A DNA stretch of 64,000 nt from Labia minor. Lineage: Eukaryota; Arthropoda; Insecta; Dermaptera; Spongiphoridae. Below, piece by piece: positions 1-10,684 of the stretch. The translations under genes were made by a program, and so were the position numbers. Positions within the stretch are counted from its first letter, which is position 1. Each line of letters opens with the position of its first letter. Below the pieces are notes generated by a model that saw only the letters and a list, made by a program, of their open reading frames with translations, made no database searches and was not told the DNA's origin. Location: positions 24,298,720-24,362,719 of the forward strand of contig OY720346.1 in the NCBI GenBank assembly GCA_963082975.1, written 5' to 3'.

Positions 1-117
1 ATTTTGAAATTTTGAAATCTATAAAAAAAAAATATCTGTTGAATCTATTCTTAAATTATCTTATTAATTGAATGTTGAATTCAAATAATATTTATATAAT
101 ACTTGTATACACAATTT

Positions 118-482
118 TTACTTTCCCGCATACTTCGTATAAGGGAAGTATTGCAATCGTCAAAAATTTCGACTTCGAGATTTCGATAGATCTTGACGTT
201 GTAGACCTCCCTGAGTCGGAAAATACCATTTTTCGAATTATGTCTGTGTGTATATGTATAGATGTATGGATGTATGTAATGATTGTCAGTGAGCGAATTT
301 ACTCAGAAACTAATCAAGCTAGGACTTCGAAATTTGGTACACCGATATTATTCACAGTTTGTAGATTTCAATCAAAATTTCGTCAAAATCGGTTAACCGG
401 AAGTGGTACTTTACCTACACTGGTTGCGTTTACCTTTCAAGTAAAGTACCAGTTTGCTTCGAGATATTTAATTCATATTTTT
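118..482 (+). repeat. Family B interspersed element, copy B1
   Basis: This is the plus-strand copy of an element found inverted at 16004-16419. It starts near a TTTCCCGCATACTTCG motif, runs through a TGTA-rich microsatellite around 247-277, and ends after a 10-bp inverted repeat, GGTACTTTAC at 405-414 and GTAAAGTACC at 441-450. The 137-codon open frame covering it is not a plausible gene: it has no recognisable motif and the other copy carries the matching frame only in pieces. The order of modules (GGGAAGTATTG near the left end, microsatellite, CCGGAAGTGGTA near the right) matches family A, so the two families are probably related non-autonomous elements. Exact ends are uncertain by 10-20 bp. 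Confidence 0.7.
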
Positions 483-837
483 TAGATTAAACAAACTTGT
501 TCCAAAATTTTATCTCTCTTACATTAGTTAATCTTGGTGATGTTTGAAAATATTTCTGATTGTTTTATTCAATCTTCCGTTGATCAAGTTTCTATTGAAT
601 ATATTTATGAAACAATATCAAATGTTTAATTGCAGTATTACAAATAAATATTATAAGAATTATGGAGATATTTTTCTAAATAAAGTACATGCCTATTTTG
701 TGTTAAATGGGTGACTATAATATATATATTATGTATAAAACTTATGTGTAAACTTTTTAATATGAAGTGTTGATAGAGAGTGACAATGCAGTGAATACAA
801 AATCCAGGATGTAGTACATTTAATATGGTATTTGTTA

Positions 838-1328
838 ACGAGACGGGTCACCTCCCAGATTTTGATGAAACTTCGTCAGTTAATTCCTTGATTAATTCTA
901 AGAAACTTTTCTTTAGGCAATATAGGGGCAAACCTCTAGTTTTCAGAATAAATAAAGATTTTTTAAGTTTCACAGATTAACTGGTTATGAACGTTGAATT
1001 GTGCAGCCATTGATTAATGTTTTATTGACTAATTCACTAATTATTCACTTATTCACTCATTTTCGGTTTTTTCGATGGGATATAGAAAAATTATTTAATC
1101 AATTATTTTTTTTATTTTTCTATTATATATCCAAACCGGATCGAAAAAAAAAACCAGAAAATTATGGAGCCCTCTGATGTTCAAATAGATAAAACATGGT
1201 AGCTAAATAGAATACCAATGGATTTATATCCAAACTTTGATAATTTTTATCTCGAAAACTAAATTTTTCTACTTTAGCTAACTAACATTAAAATAAAATT
1301 AGCTGGAGTGTCTCCACCCGACTATCTC
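838..1328 (-). repeat. T2 MITE-like element, copy T2a
   Basis: The interior matches the reverse complement of the element at 21523-22083 over most of its length, including the shared phrases TTTTATTGACTAATTCACTA and AGATAAAACATGGTAGCTAA. The right edge carries an inverted form of a GGGTGGAGACACTCCAG motif near 1305-1325, and a decayed version (ACGGGTCACCTCCCAG) lies at the left edge. No transposase frame is visible. The outer ends differ from those of T2b, so either end exchange or decay has occurred. Confidence 0.65.
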
Positions 1329-1419
1329 GCAAATTTGAATTGGATTAATTAACACAAATATTATATTTAAATGAAATTTAATTAATTATAAATTATAAAC
1401 TAAAATTAATAAATAATAT

Positions 1420-1735
1420 TTATTAAACCAGCGCATGTTTGGCTCTTTGTTGATGGCACCACGTCACGTGTTGGCGGGTGATTTGCGGTCACTTTAGAGG
1501 AAAAAAAATCAAGACGTTGTAGGTATAATGACCCTCTTCCGGTTGAGCTATATTTCTCAAAACTACAAATTTTGATTAATGCCCGTATACCAAATTTCAT
1601 GATTCTAGCTCAAACCTTTTTTACGTAATCTTGTCTACATACATACACACGCACACTCATATATACACTCACACATACAGATAGACATTTTTCTCAACCT
1701 GATCGCAATACTATTTCAGACGAGATAGTAAAAAT
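1420..1735. repeat. Microsatellite-bearing element of the same general style (family D)
   Basis: A GC-elevated segment containing CTCTTCCGGTTGAGC, then ATACCAAATTTCATGATTC, then an ACATACATACACACGC microsatellite at 1636-1680 and a short tail ending CAGACGAGATAG. The order (CCGG motif, ACCAAATTTCAT motif, microsatellite) is that of families A and B read on the other strand. Only one copy is seen in the window, so the boundaries are approximate. Confidence 0.45.
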
Positions 1736-2934
1736 AAAGAAAAAAATGTTTATATATATAGGAATCTAAAAATACTATTATATTATAAAAATATGAATTA
1801 TTCTCATATAAATATAAACTTTTGACATATAATTACCATTCTTGAATTTCAATGGATGTATAGAGTTGTTAATTTCCTAACATCAATGACATAGTCGAAG
1901 ATAACAATTTTATATAAGATAGTATTAAATTGAATACAATATAGCTTAATATAATTTAATTTCTTATAAATATAATACATATATATAATAATTATTCAAG
2001 TTAAAATATTAATTTTAAAAATTTTTTCAATTTTTTATAAAAATAAAATTAAAAAAATATCTTTAAAAAAAAAATCAGATAACTCATAACGCATACTTAT
2101 ATAAAAAAAAACTCATTAAGTTTGTGATGAATGAAAGAAAATGTCTCTACCTTTAAAACAAGGTCTCTTATGTAATCTTAATAATCCTTTTGTATCCGAA
2201 ATATCTATTGTCTGACATTTCATCTAGGTTCAAAAACTAGTTCAAAATTTATTGGTTAACTTTTATTTTTGTTTTAAGCCGGTTTAAAAATCCACTTAAA
2301 TAATCGCTGGAGGTCAATTACGGGATGAAATATAAAATTGAAAGTAATTTAATAAAATTTCCAAAAAAAATTGTATTTAGAAATATTTGAAACTAGTGAA
2401 TATAAATTTTGGGATTATTCTAGAAAAAAATAATGTTAAATAAACGAATATTAAATTTTTATATAATTATATATATATAATATTAAATTAAACTATTTAA
2501 GTAATAGAATATAATTATTTATTAAATTACCCTTATATACTAACATTTTTTGAAAACAATTTTGATGATTATATGAAGTTTAGGCCAAAGATTACTATTA
2601 CATAATAAACCAGTTACGATGTTAAATCATTTTTCTAAATTTAAATTATTTAATTTAAATTATTTCGTTACATCAAAAATTTACAAAATAAGTAAATTCA
2701 AATCTTTTTTTATTTCAAGAATATGAAACTATTCAAAAGAATTTATTTTATTATTGAAACAAGATTTCCTAAAAGAGATTGGATCGAAAATTTGTCGAAT
2801 AATAGATTTAAATTAACATACTTGTAAGGGAATTGATTATCGTTATATCTGATCAATTTTTATAAAAGATAAGTAATGTACTTTTCAAAAAATACCTCAT
2901 TTCTATTGTTTGGTCGCCATGAAAATAAAGCGCA
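1736..2934. other. AT-rich non-coding stretch
   Basis: Low-complexity AT-rich sequence with many homopolymer runs and stops in all frames. I see no gene, RNA or mobile-element end in it. Confidence 0.6.
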
Positions 2935-3200
2935 ATCACCTCCGAGCATCTTCTTTTTTTTCGAATGCGAATTATGTCCCTCTTTCAAGGTGAAGTTCTT
3001 TTGAATGGAGCGAAGTAGTCGTCAGCAGGTGCGGCGCGTGGCTTCCCTCAAAAAGCCAGAAAAAAACGGCACCATTCAGCATCCTTCTCCATTTATTTAC
3101 CTAAACCTATATTTCTTCTTATATTCTGTCGTGTGTTTGTATTGGGCATCCCAAAGACTGACCACTCGTTATGACCGCTTCTTCAATCGATAATCAAGCA
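2935..3200. other. GC-elevated unique island
   Basis: Base composition rises sharply here compared with the flanks (for example GTGCGGCGCGTGGCTTCC at about 3030). A 62-codon plus-strand frame begins at an ATG at 3005 but becomes AT-rich and hydrophobic half-way, so it is not persuasive as a gene. It could be an exon, a regulatory element or an old repeat. No match elsewhere in the window. Confidence 0.25.
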
Positions 3201-3890
3201 TTCCATAGACCGTCCTAAAGAATGTTCCAAGGAAGCAAAAAATCAAATAAAAATAGCTTGACATTTACTGTATTGATTTGTGATTACAAAAAAAAAGATA
3301 CAAATTGCACACTGCTAAAGAATTCAAGAAATTTTCTTTTATAGATATTCATGGACAATTGAACCTAACTAAGAAAAGATGATAAATTATCGAGTTTTCA
3401 TGAAATATTTGTAATTTTAAAATATTTTCACTAATATATATATTTTTTTTTTTTGGATTGTGCAATCTATTTCAAAATGTGAATGAAATTTTAAAATACT
3501 TTCAACAAATTATCGATTTACAAAACATAATATGCACTTATTTATAACATCCGATAATAAATAAATTAAAATTTATATGTCACACATTATAAATTATAAG
3601 TATATAGATACAGATATAAATTTGGATATTTTTAATATAACTTATAATAGAAAAGTAAATAATTAGAAATAATTTTATAATAATAAAATTTAATTATTAG
3701 TATACAAATACTCAAAAAAGTAAATCAAGATTTCACGTTATCTAATTTTAACGCAATACTTTAAAATCTTTAAAAAATGAATAGGGATGATTAATATTTT
3801 GAAAATTGCGTACTTTTTAGTTTATAGCCGAATTTAATTCTATTTTATAACGTTTTTATCAACTTCACTTCATGTCTGTCTGTCTGTGCA

Positions 3891-4330
3891 ATTAAATTCC
3901 TTTATAGAGCTATAATTTATATATATCCTTACATACCACACTATAACACTTCATTAACAAGTAACACTATTAATAATCCACTGTTTTAGATTTGATTGAT
4001 AATATGTAAAATTAAGAAAATAATAATTCTTTTAAAATTTGTTACGTACTTTGATTTAAGTATATTACAGTGAAAAAAAATAAAAGAGTAATTTTTTAGC
4101 TCTTAATCTAACAATTTTATTGTATAATAAAAAAATTTGTCAGTTTATGTGTTTAATAAAATTTTTATTATTACAAAAATTTGACTTGATGTTTCATATA
4201 AATAAATAAAACTAAATGGTCCCAACGTTTTTCGTTGTATATGAACTAATTCATCCATAAACTTTGTCAGGCTTATAGAAAAATTATTTTATTCTTTTTA
4301 GTCTATGAGAAAAACGTTATTTTATAAAAA
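3891..4330 (+). repeat. T1 inverted-repeat element, copy T1a (left end missing)
   Basis: The body from about 3891 to 4221 is the reverse complement of 9420-9795. The right terminal repeat lies at 4222-4262 and ends ATTCATCCATAAAC. A further 60 bp (4263-4325, containing TTGTCAGGCTTATAGAAAAA) matches the right flank of copy T1b in the same orientation. The left terminal repeat is replaced by unrelated sequence with a GTCT run at 3872-3887. No transposase frame. Confidence 0.7.
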
Positions 4331-4794
4331 AATTTTTATATTTATATTTAATTTATATTTGAATAATTATTTTTATTTATTTATATTCTGATTATAACAA
4401 CAATATAAATACGGAGCTTGTTACACCTCATCAAAGAGGATAATTATCATAAAAATTATAGACATAATAGATGATTAGCATTTAAAAAAAAAAATTAAAT
4501 TTTTATGAATTTTAAACAAAGTATAAAAATATTTTAATAGTTAAAACTTTTCCCATTTTATCCCTAATATTGTAATGTAGTATATATTCTTAGTTTTAAT
4601 TTTATATTCATTTTTGTACACATATTAATCCAAAAGTCTTACATTCTGTTTTACAACCGAATCAAGATCTCTAATTTCTCCTTCCAATGCTCCCTCCCAA
4701 ATCAGAGAATTTGAAAATTCCGGAAGTAGTGTGTTAATTGTCAAATTAGGGGAGGTATTTGAGATGAAAGAAGATTGAAGAGGGTGAAAGAATA

Positions 4795-5095
4795 GATTCG
4801 GCGCGCGTGGCCCTCTGTCTCACACCTGGACGTTAGCCCTCCATCCTCCTCCAACTCGGTGCATCCCCCACGCAATTGGGGACGAGTGTGCACACGCGCT
4901 TCGAGGGTCTCTAACCCACTGGATATGATGTTGTCTAGGGTCTATTGTATCATCGACCCCCTCTTCCTTTCTGTCGCCAAAAACAACTAGCCACCAAACC
5001 CTTATCTTTTTAACAGGGGGTAACTTGTCCAGTATAGAGTGTGTCCTGCCTTGATGACAATCACCATCAACGACCAACCATCCTGTGCATTCTTG
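4795..5095. other. GC-rich unique island
   Basis: A strongly GC-shifted block (GGCGCGCGTGGCCCTCTG at about 4800) in AT-rich surroundings. An 85-codon minus-strand frame crosses it but has no recognisable domain. A pyrimidine tract followed by AACAG at about 5010-5016 resembles a splice acceptor on the plus strand, yet the frames after it soon close. It may be a promoter or conserved element; function not assigned. Confidence 0.25.
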
Positions 5096-5099
5096 TAAA

Positions 5100-6500
5100 A
5101 TCCATTGTTATAAGAGAATTGATGTATATTTATATGTCGTTTGATAAAAATTCAAATAAAAGGTGATTAAGAGGGTTAACATCCCTTCAATTTTTAAAGA
5201 GAATTACAAAAGAAAATTCAAAATTTTATTAACCGAATTTTTTTTTTACAGATTGTGATGCATAGATAGGAAAGATATAAGAAATGTAGTTGATGTAGGC
5301 AAAATCTTTTAATAACTATTAATATTTTCAATAATTAAATTTTAAATTAATGTGAGTTCTTAAATATTTTATATTATAGTTCTCTTTTACAAAAAATAAT
5401 TATTATTTTATTAGTAATACACTTGATTATCTTCTTAATACTTTTTAATACTTTTTTTTATTTATTTTACTTACTTTATAACGTCAGCATTGGATAGGTA
5501 ATCGGATTGTAAGTTTATTTAAGAAATTATCATATCGCCCTAGATTTTATTCAACCCTTTTCAAAAGGGTTTCTTTTTAAATTCCAAATTGCTATCTGAA
5601 TATAATTGTATAAAGAAAATTCAGACCTGGCATTAATAAAATCCCCTCGCTATTAAATCGGGTCACCTATTTATCAGAGCTACTATTGCAGGGCAATATT
5701 TTAATAATAAAAAAAGGTCAGGTCATCACCAAAGGACATACCTGAAATGGAAAGGGGTACAAATCCTTTTGTATTCGATTTTTTTCCGGATCCTCTTATG
5801 TTTTATTCAAACATCATCTATTCCATTAAAAAAAAGCCATATTAGGTCGAATCGATTGATAAAAATAAATATGCAAAATATGTAATGTATTTTAAATTCC
5901 TTGCATATTTAATATATCAGGGGGTAAGATTCAAGCAGGACAAGCGAAAACTTGATTTATTCCAGTGTATCTCTTTCGATGGATGATTTATCAGATATTC
6001 AATCTTCTATTCTTTTGGCGTGTTACGTTGGAACATTTGAATAATGAAATTTGTCTTGTCTCAGAAACGGAAGAAAATAAATGCATATCTAAATAAAATT
6101 TATTGCCAAAATTTTAAATGATATAAAACGTTAACATTCAAAAAATTATCTAAAGGGGGTTTTGGATGAATAATAAAAAGGCAAATTCAATTATTTATTA
6201 GTTGATTTTCTTATTTCAGTTATTATTTTTTAAAAAAGATATGTCAAATGAAATATATATATTATATTTAAATATTCATAATTTTTATTTATTTTTTCTA
6301 CTATGTAACTATGTATTTATTGTAATCTTTATTACTTTATTTTTTTATATTTTAATGTTAATAATTTGGACAGTGGAATATCAATATTGCTTTTTAACAT
6401 ATTCCAACTACTACTACTATATGTCAATTTAGTATTAAATAATTGACAACCAATTGGAATTTATCTAACAATAAGTCATATCATTTCATTTCAAATATGA
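5100..6500. other. AT-rich stretch, no gene recognised
   Basis: Mostly AT-rich with a 76-codon hydrophobic plus-strand frame at 6202-6432 that is composed almost wholly of I, F, L and Y codons, as expected by chance. A short frame near 5975-6048 reads VSLSMDDLSDIQ behind an acceptor-like ATTTATTCCAG, but no good donor follows. Nothing else is supported. Confidence 0.45.
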
Positions 6501-6511
6501 AATTCTTTCAG

Positions 6512-6602
6512 ATTTTAAGTCCGATGTTAGGACCAAGACATGGTTTGAGCGATGATCCTGAAATGTTTTACTGTTGCTTAGAGACTTTACTGAACATTAT
6601 CA
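6512..6602 (+). CDS. Candidate internal coding exon, unidentified protein
   Basis: A 91-nt block has an acceptor (AATTCTTTCAG ending at 6511) and a donor (GTAACT starting at 6603). The reading frame enters in phase 0 and is open: it encodes ILSPMLGPRHG, then LSDDPEMFYCC, then LETLLNII, leaving one base for the next codon. The residue mix (P, G, R, H, D, E, C, amphipathic end) differs from the I/F/Y/N/K-rich chance frames around it and suggests a helical soluble protein, but I do not recognise the family. If real, it belongs to a plus-strand gene with long introns. A chance frame remains possible. Confidence 0.35.
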
Positions 6603-6683
6603 GTAACTTTCAATTTCATTTTTTTATTTTATGCATTCTACATAAACTCCTCTTTTCAAACATTTAATTATATCATTTAATTT

Positions 6684-6716
6684 TTACCGACCGACGATAG
6701 TAAGGAAGGTATTGTT
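6684..6716 (+). repeat. Solitary left terminus of family A
   Basis: TTACCGACCGACGATAGTAA followed by GGAAGGTATTGTT, then unrelated sequence. It matches the first 33 bases of full family A copies and lies after a T run. Two other solitary ends (18164-18200, 51087-51120) stop at nearly the same point. Confidence 0.8.
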
Positions 6717-6887
6717 AGTATTAATTTAAATTATATACGAGTATTTAGTTTATAAGTTAGAATTAAGATTAAAATTAATTTTAAGATAAAATAATTAAAA
6801 CATCTAATTATTTTATCTTCTTGTAAATATATTTGTCATATATTCATTTAAAATTAATTCAAATAAATTAATATCATGATTTTCATC

Positions 6888-7122
6888 ATTGTTTAAAGTC
6901 CCCTTGGCGAAAAATATATTGATGGGGAGACCAAGTGGGAAACATCCGCTAGGAAGACCAAGGACGCGGTGGGTGGATAATGTGAGAAATGACCTAAGAG
7001 AGATGGGAGAGGGTAGGGATTGGAGGGTTGTGGCTCAGAATAGGGATAATTGGAGTAGTGTGGTTGCTGCGGCCAAGAACTTTCGAGTTCCGTGGAACCA
7101 CAGAGATAGATAGATAGATTAA
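6888..7122 (+). pseudogene. 3' end of an RTE-type LINE (reverse transcriptase C-terminus)
   Basis: The frame at 6889-7113 encodes the typical C-terminal tail of arthropod endonuclease/reverse-transcriptase LINEs: GRPSGKHPLGRPRTRWVDNV, then a DLREMG block, WRVVAQNRDNW and a closing AAKNF motif. A GATAGATAGATAGAT simple tail follows at 7106-7119, as expected for the 3' end of an RTE element. Only about 75 of some 1000 residues are present, so this is a 5'-truncated dead copy. The minus-strand relic at 13374-14130 is of the same family and has the same tail. Confidence 0.85.
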
Positions 7123-7149
7123 AGTCCCCTTACGCGCATCAATTACATT

Positions 7150-7945
7150 ACAATTAATATAATAAATGTATTACTATAAATTAATTCACTTTTATACGTA
7201 TAACGAGTTCGAAATATATTTTTTATTAAATCTATAATTAATTATTTTGCTTTTTAGATTATTTTCATTTCAGGATTAAATAAAAATTAAATAAAAAAAA
7301 AAAATATAAAAAAGAAAAAATAATTAATTTCTCCCTTAAGAAAAATGATACTTTCTAATATTAAAAAAAAAATCCTATATTAAATATAAAAATAGATACT
7401 TAAGTTAGTGTCATGATTAATACCTTTCTTAAGAGGAATGAGTTTTCTAGGAGGGTTTTATGAAAAATGTCAAGTATCGTCGCATTAAGATTTATTTATT
7501 TCATTTAAATTTATAATAATAATAAATTATAATATTCTCCGTACCGAGATGATGACCTGAATAATTTCTTTTACCGGTAAACGAGCTGTTTCAACTCTCT
7601 GCATCTCTCCAACTGTCTTTAATAGGAATTAAAAATGAAATATTGTTATTAATTTCTAATAATTATTCATTCATTTTTTTGTTCTGAAATGTATATAAAA
7701 AAAATAAATAATTTAAAGATATCACGAATTGAAAAGAATTTTAAAAATGTTCTATTTCATTTAATTTTTTTTTTTAATTTAGAAGATTATATATATATAT
7801 ATATAAATATACTATTAGGAAGATCGTTGTTTTAAAACTACTCCACAGTATAGTCATGTCCTCCCCTCATCTCTTATTATATTATTTTTTATTAATGAAC
7901 AACACCCCTCCCACCGATACCTTAGGAAAATATAATAATAATATT
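7150..7945. other. AT-rich non-coding stretch
   Basis: Homopolymer-rich sequence with an (AT)n run at about 7788-7806. No gene or element end recognised. Confidence 0.55.
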
Positions 7946-7949
7946 ATAT

Positions 7950-8012
7950 ATATATATATATTTGAATTTGGTGAGGTTTGAACCCTCGCCCTCAAGTTAC
8001 CTAGCTCAGTCA
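7950..8012 (-). repeat. tRNA-like SINE head
   Basis: On the minus strand TGACTGAGCTAGGTAAC resembles a Pol III A box and GGTTCAAACC is a near-perfect B box, separated as in a tRNA. A poly-T/poly-A tract adjoins. Similar GAGGTTTGAACC boxes occur near 51892 and 21378. There is no complete cloverleaf, so this is a tRNA-derived SINE or a tRNA relic rather than a working tRNA. Confidence 0.45.
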
Positions 8013-8124
8013 TCAATTTTTTTTTTATTTTGAATTTAAAAATGTTTTTGTGGAGTAATATGCTAATGAGAATCAATGGAGATGAGTTGTAAACAAGCCC
8101 TCTATAAGAGCTTGGTAAATTTTT

Positions 8125-8395
8125 ATATCTCACTTGGTATGGGTGTGTGTTTTTTTGATTGTCTGTGTAATTGAAATGAACTGCTCCAGAAGCGTGGGAG
8201 GAGACATTCCGTCAATGGCCATAGCGTTTGCCTAAGACCCCTGGGTGAATGCATGGACACGACCTGGTGACATCGAATCCAACCAAAAATCCAACACGGG
8301 TAGTCCGGGTCGGTGTCCTGAATGATCACTAAGATGAACCGAAACGTTCCCACGCCCAGAGGACCCTTCCGGCCCACCGATAGTATTTCTTCCTA
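8125..8395 (+). repeat. Possible tRNA-derived SINE
   Basis: A GC-elevated block with an A-box-like ATGGCCATAGCGTTTGCC near 8215 and a partial B box (CATCGAATCC at 8271-8280), followed by a non-tRNA body (CCGGGTCGGTGTCCTGAATG) and a poly-T tail. A minus-strand 84-codon frame across it shows no known domain. Either a SINE or an unrelated conserved island. Confidence 0.35.
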
Positions 8396-8399
8396 TAAT

Positions 8400-9380
8400 T
8401 TTTTTTATTAGCTTTCCATTTAAAAGGTCTCAAAGGTCTTTCCATCTCTCTCTAATCGGGTGATTTATTAATGAAGGTGACGAGGATGAATTTCGAATGT
8501 GATAAGGATTATTTAATCAGGAATTCAATTCTGAAATGTTTCTTATTTACCATTTTTATTTTATTTATATAATTAATTAAAATGAATGAAAATAATTAAT
8601 AATTAAATAGTTAATTTAATGGACAAAAAATGCAATATATAGGTTGGGTATTTTAGAAATATACAAATACCTACAAATATATATATATATTTAACTTTAT
8701 CTTTGTTATTTCTTTCTTAAACGCTTTTTGTTTGATTTGGTGATATTATATAACCAAAATGCTTACCGCCCTTTGCAAATGATTCTACCACTTATCAATG
8801 AATTTTGTAGACTTAAACAATTCATAGGGTAGTTTGTTTTAGAGGAGGCTAATCGTAATTTAAACAGTTAAGTTAGAAAGTAAACTGATACTAATAAAAT
8901 TAATGTTAAAGTTCCTCCTTTCTGAACAAGGTTGATATATAAAATATAATTTAATATATCAAATATATATATATATATACAAAATAGTTGAGAAAAAGAG
9001 TTTTCATTATTATAAAACATAAGAAGAAATTCTCAATTTATTTAATTATTTTTAATAGTTATAAATTGTTATGATTGTTAAAAATAAAAACTTTGTTATT
9101 TTAAATATTCAAATATATATAAAATATATTTTTCCTAATTTGGATTATACAATAACTACTTTACACTTTATTGGATTATTATTATTATTATCATTTATCA
9201 TTTCAACAAACCATATTTATAATCTGTTTTTATATTAAAATTAGTTTTGTTCTAACCTTACGTACTAATATTGATTATTCTTTCAAAATTATTATATACA
9301 TATTATCATTGGATAAACAAATCAGTTATTTTTTTTAATTATTATATATTTTATATTTTATTGTTGCATTATTGTACCCC
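8400..9380. other. AT-rich non-coding stretch
   Basis: AT-rich with short (AT)n runs near 8677 and 8963. No gene, RNA or element terminus seen. Confidence 0.55.
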
Positions 9381-9387
9381 TTATGGA

Positions 9388-9859
9388 GTTTATGGATGAA
9401 TTGCTTCATATTCAACGAAAATCGTTGGTTTAGTTTTATTTATTTATAAGAAAAATCAAGTCAAATTTTTGTAATAATAAATTTTTGTAATAATAAAAAT
9501 TTTATTAAACACATAAACTGACAAATTTTTTTATCTTGCAATAAAATTGATAGTTTAAGAGCTAAGAAATTAATATTTTATTGTTTTTCACTGTAATATA
9601 CTTATATCAAAGTATGTATCAAAATTTAAAAGAATTTTTATTAAATTTACATATTATCAATCAAATCCAAAATGGTTGATTATATTTGAAGAAATAGTGT
9701 TACTTGTTAATGAAGTGTTTTACTGTGGTATGTATCTTAGTATATATATATATATATATGAATTATAGCTCTATAAAGGAAGTTAATTTCATAGAAATCA
9801 AATGAAAACTAAAAGCGCCCAACGTTTTTAGTTGAATATGAAGCAATTCATCCATAAAC
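9388..9859 (-). repeat. T1 inverted-repeat MITE, complete copy T1b
   Basis: Two terminal inverted repeats of about 41 bp bound the element: 9388-9428 begins GTTTATGGATGAATTGCTTC and 9819-9859 is its reverse complement with two mismatches. The interior is inverted relative to T1a. No coding frame is present, so it is non-autonomous. The 65 bp to the right (9860-9925) also matches T1a's right flank, which implies that the real terminal repeat is longer than the part kept on the left. No clear target duplication was identified and the superfamily is undetermined. Confidence 0.75.
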
Positions 9860-10539
9860 CTTGTCAGGCTTATAGAAAAATTATTTTATTCTTTTTAGTC
9901 TATTGGAAAAAAGTTATTTTATAAATTTTTTTTATATTTATATTATTTTATTCTTTTTAGTGCAATTTTAATTTGATTAATTTATTTAATATAACAAGAG
10001 AAATAGAAAAAATGAAGTTATACGAAAATTTGCAAATTGAATAAAACAAATCGCTAATTAATTACAATTAATTAATTATATTCAATTATATTTCTTCTAT
10101 ACATTCTAGGTATCCATTGAAATATCTATAAAAATTTTCAAAAGTCTATCTCAATAAAAAGTCGATGAAAAATCGATTTCAATTTGTCAAAAGAGCGAAC
10201 AGACACAGAGACACAGACACAGACGCCAGGTGAAATTAAGAAAAACGTTATAAATTAAACACAAAATGAGTTTAATGAAATTTTAAAATTTTATAAATTT
10301 TATAAAATCACTTGTTTAAAATTTTTAGTTATTTATCATATATTATAACTATATAATAAATTTTATATTTTATTTTTATTTTAATAAATTGATATAATCA
10401 GATCTTTCTTGACAGTAAACAACAAATTAGATCTCTTTTTACTTTATATATATTATATATATATATGCCATATTAAGTTTATATAGAATAAAACACTCCA
10501 CCTTAGAAAAAATAAAAAGAATAAATAAATAATAGGCTT

Positions 10540-10680
10540 GGAATAATTAGCGAGCGCCATGGGCTTGCGGGTGGCAGCCTCCAGCCGGCAGCTGGGCTCC
10601 AGATCTCTCTCCAAGCCTTTAAACGTTGCGCCATCCGCATTGCACAACCGGTGCCTTATTTTCTCCATGGGGTAACTAAT
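10540..10680 (+). CDS. GC-rich island with a possible first coding exon (presequence-like)
   Basis: This 130-bp island is far richer in GC than its flanks. An ATG at 10559 in good context (GCGCCATGGGC) opens a frame MGLRVAASSRQLGSRSLSKP, then LNVAPSALHNRCLIFSM, which is rich in R, S, A and L and lacks acidic residues, like a mitochondrial targeting peptide. A donor-like GTAACT starts at 10672 and the frame closes just beyond it at 10673-10675. A second plus-strand frame is also open across the island, and a minus-strand frame covers 10453-10668. The strand and frame are therefore not certain, and the protein is not identified. Confidence 0.25.
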
Positions 10681-10684
10681 GAAT

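Noticed and set aside
72-485. 137-codon plus-strand open frame
   Set aside because: It lies in family B repeat sequence, has no recognisable motif, and the second family B copy does not keep the frame intact.
5975-6048. Possible exon reading VSLSMDDLSDIQSS
   Set aside because: The acceptor-like ATTTATTCCAG is fair, but no good donor follows before the in-frame stop. The only one giving a phase compatible with the exon at 6512 is the weak GTTGGA.
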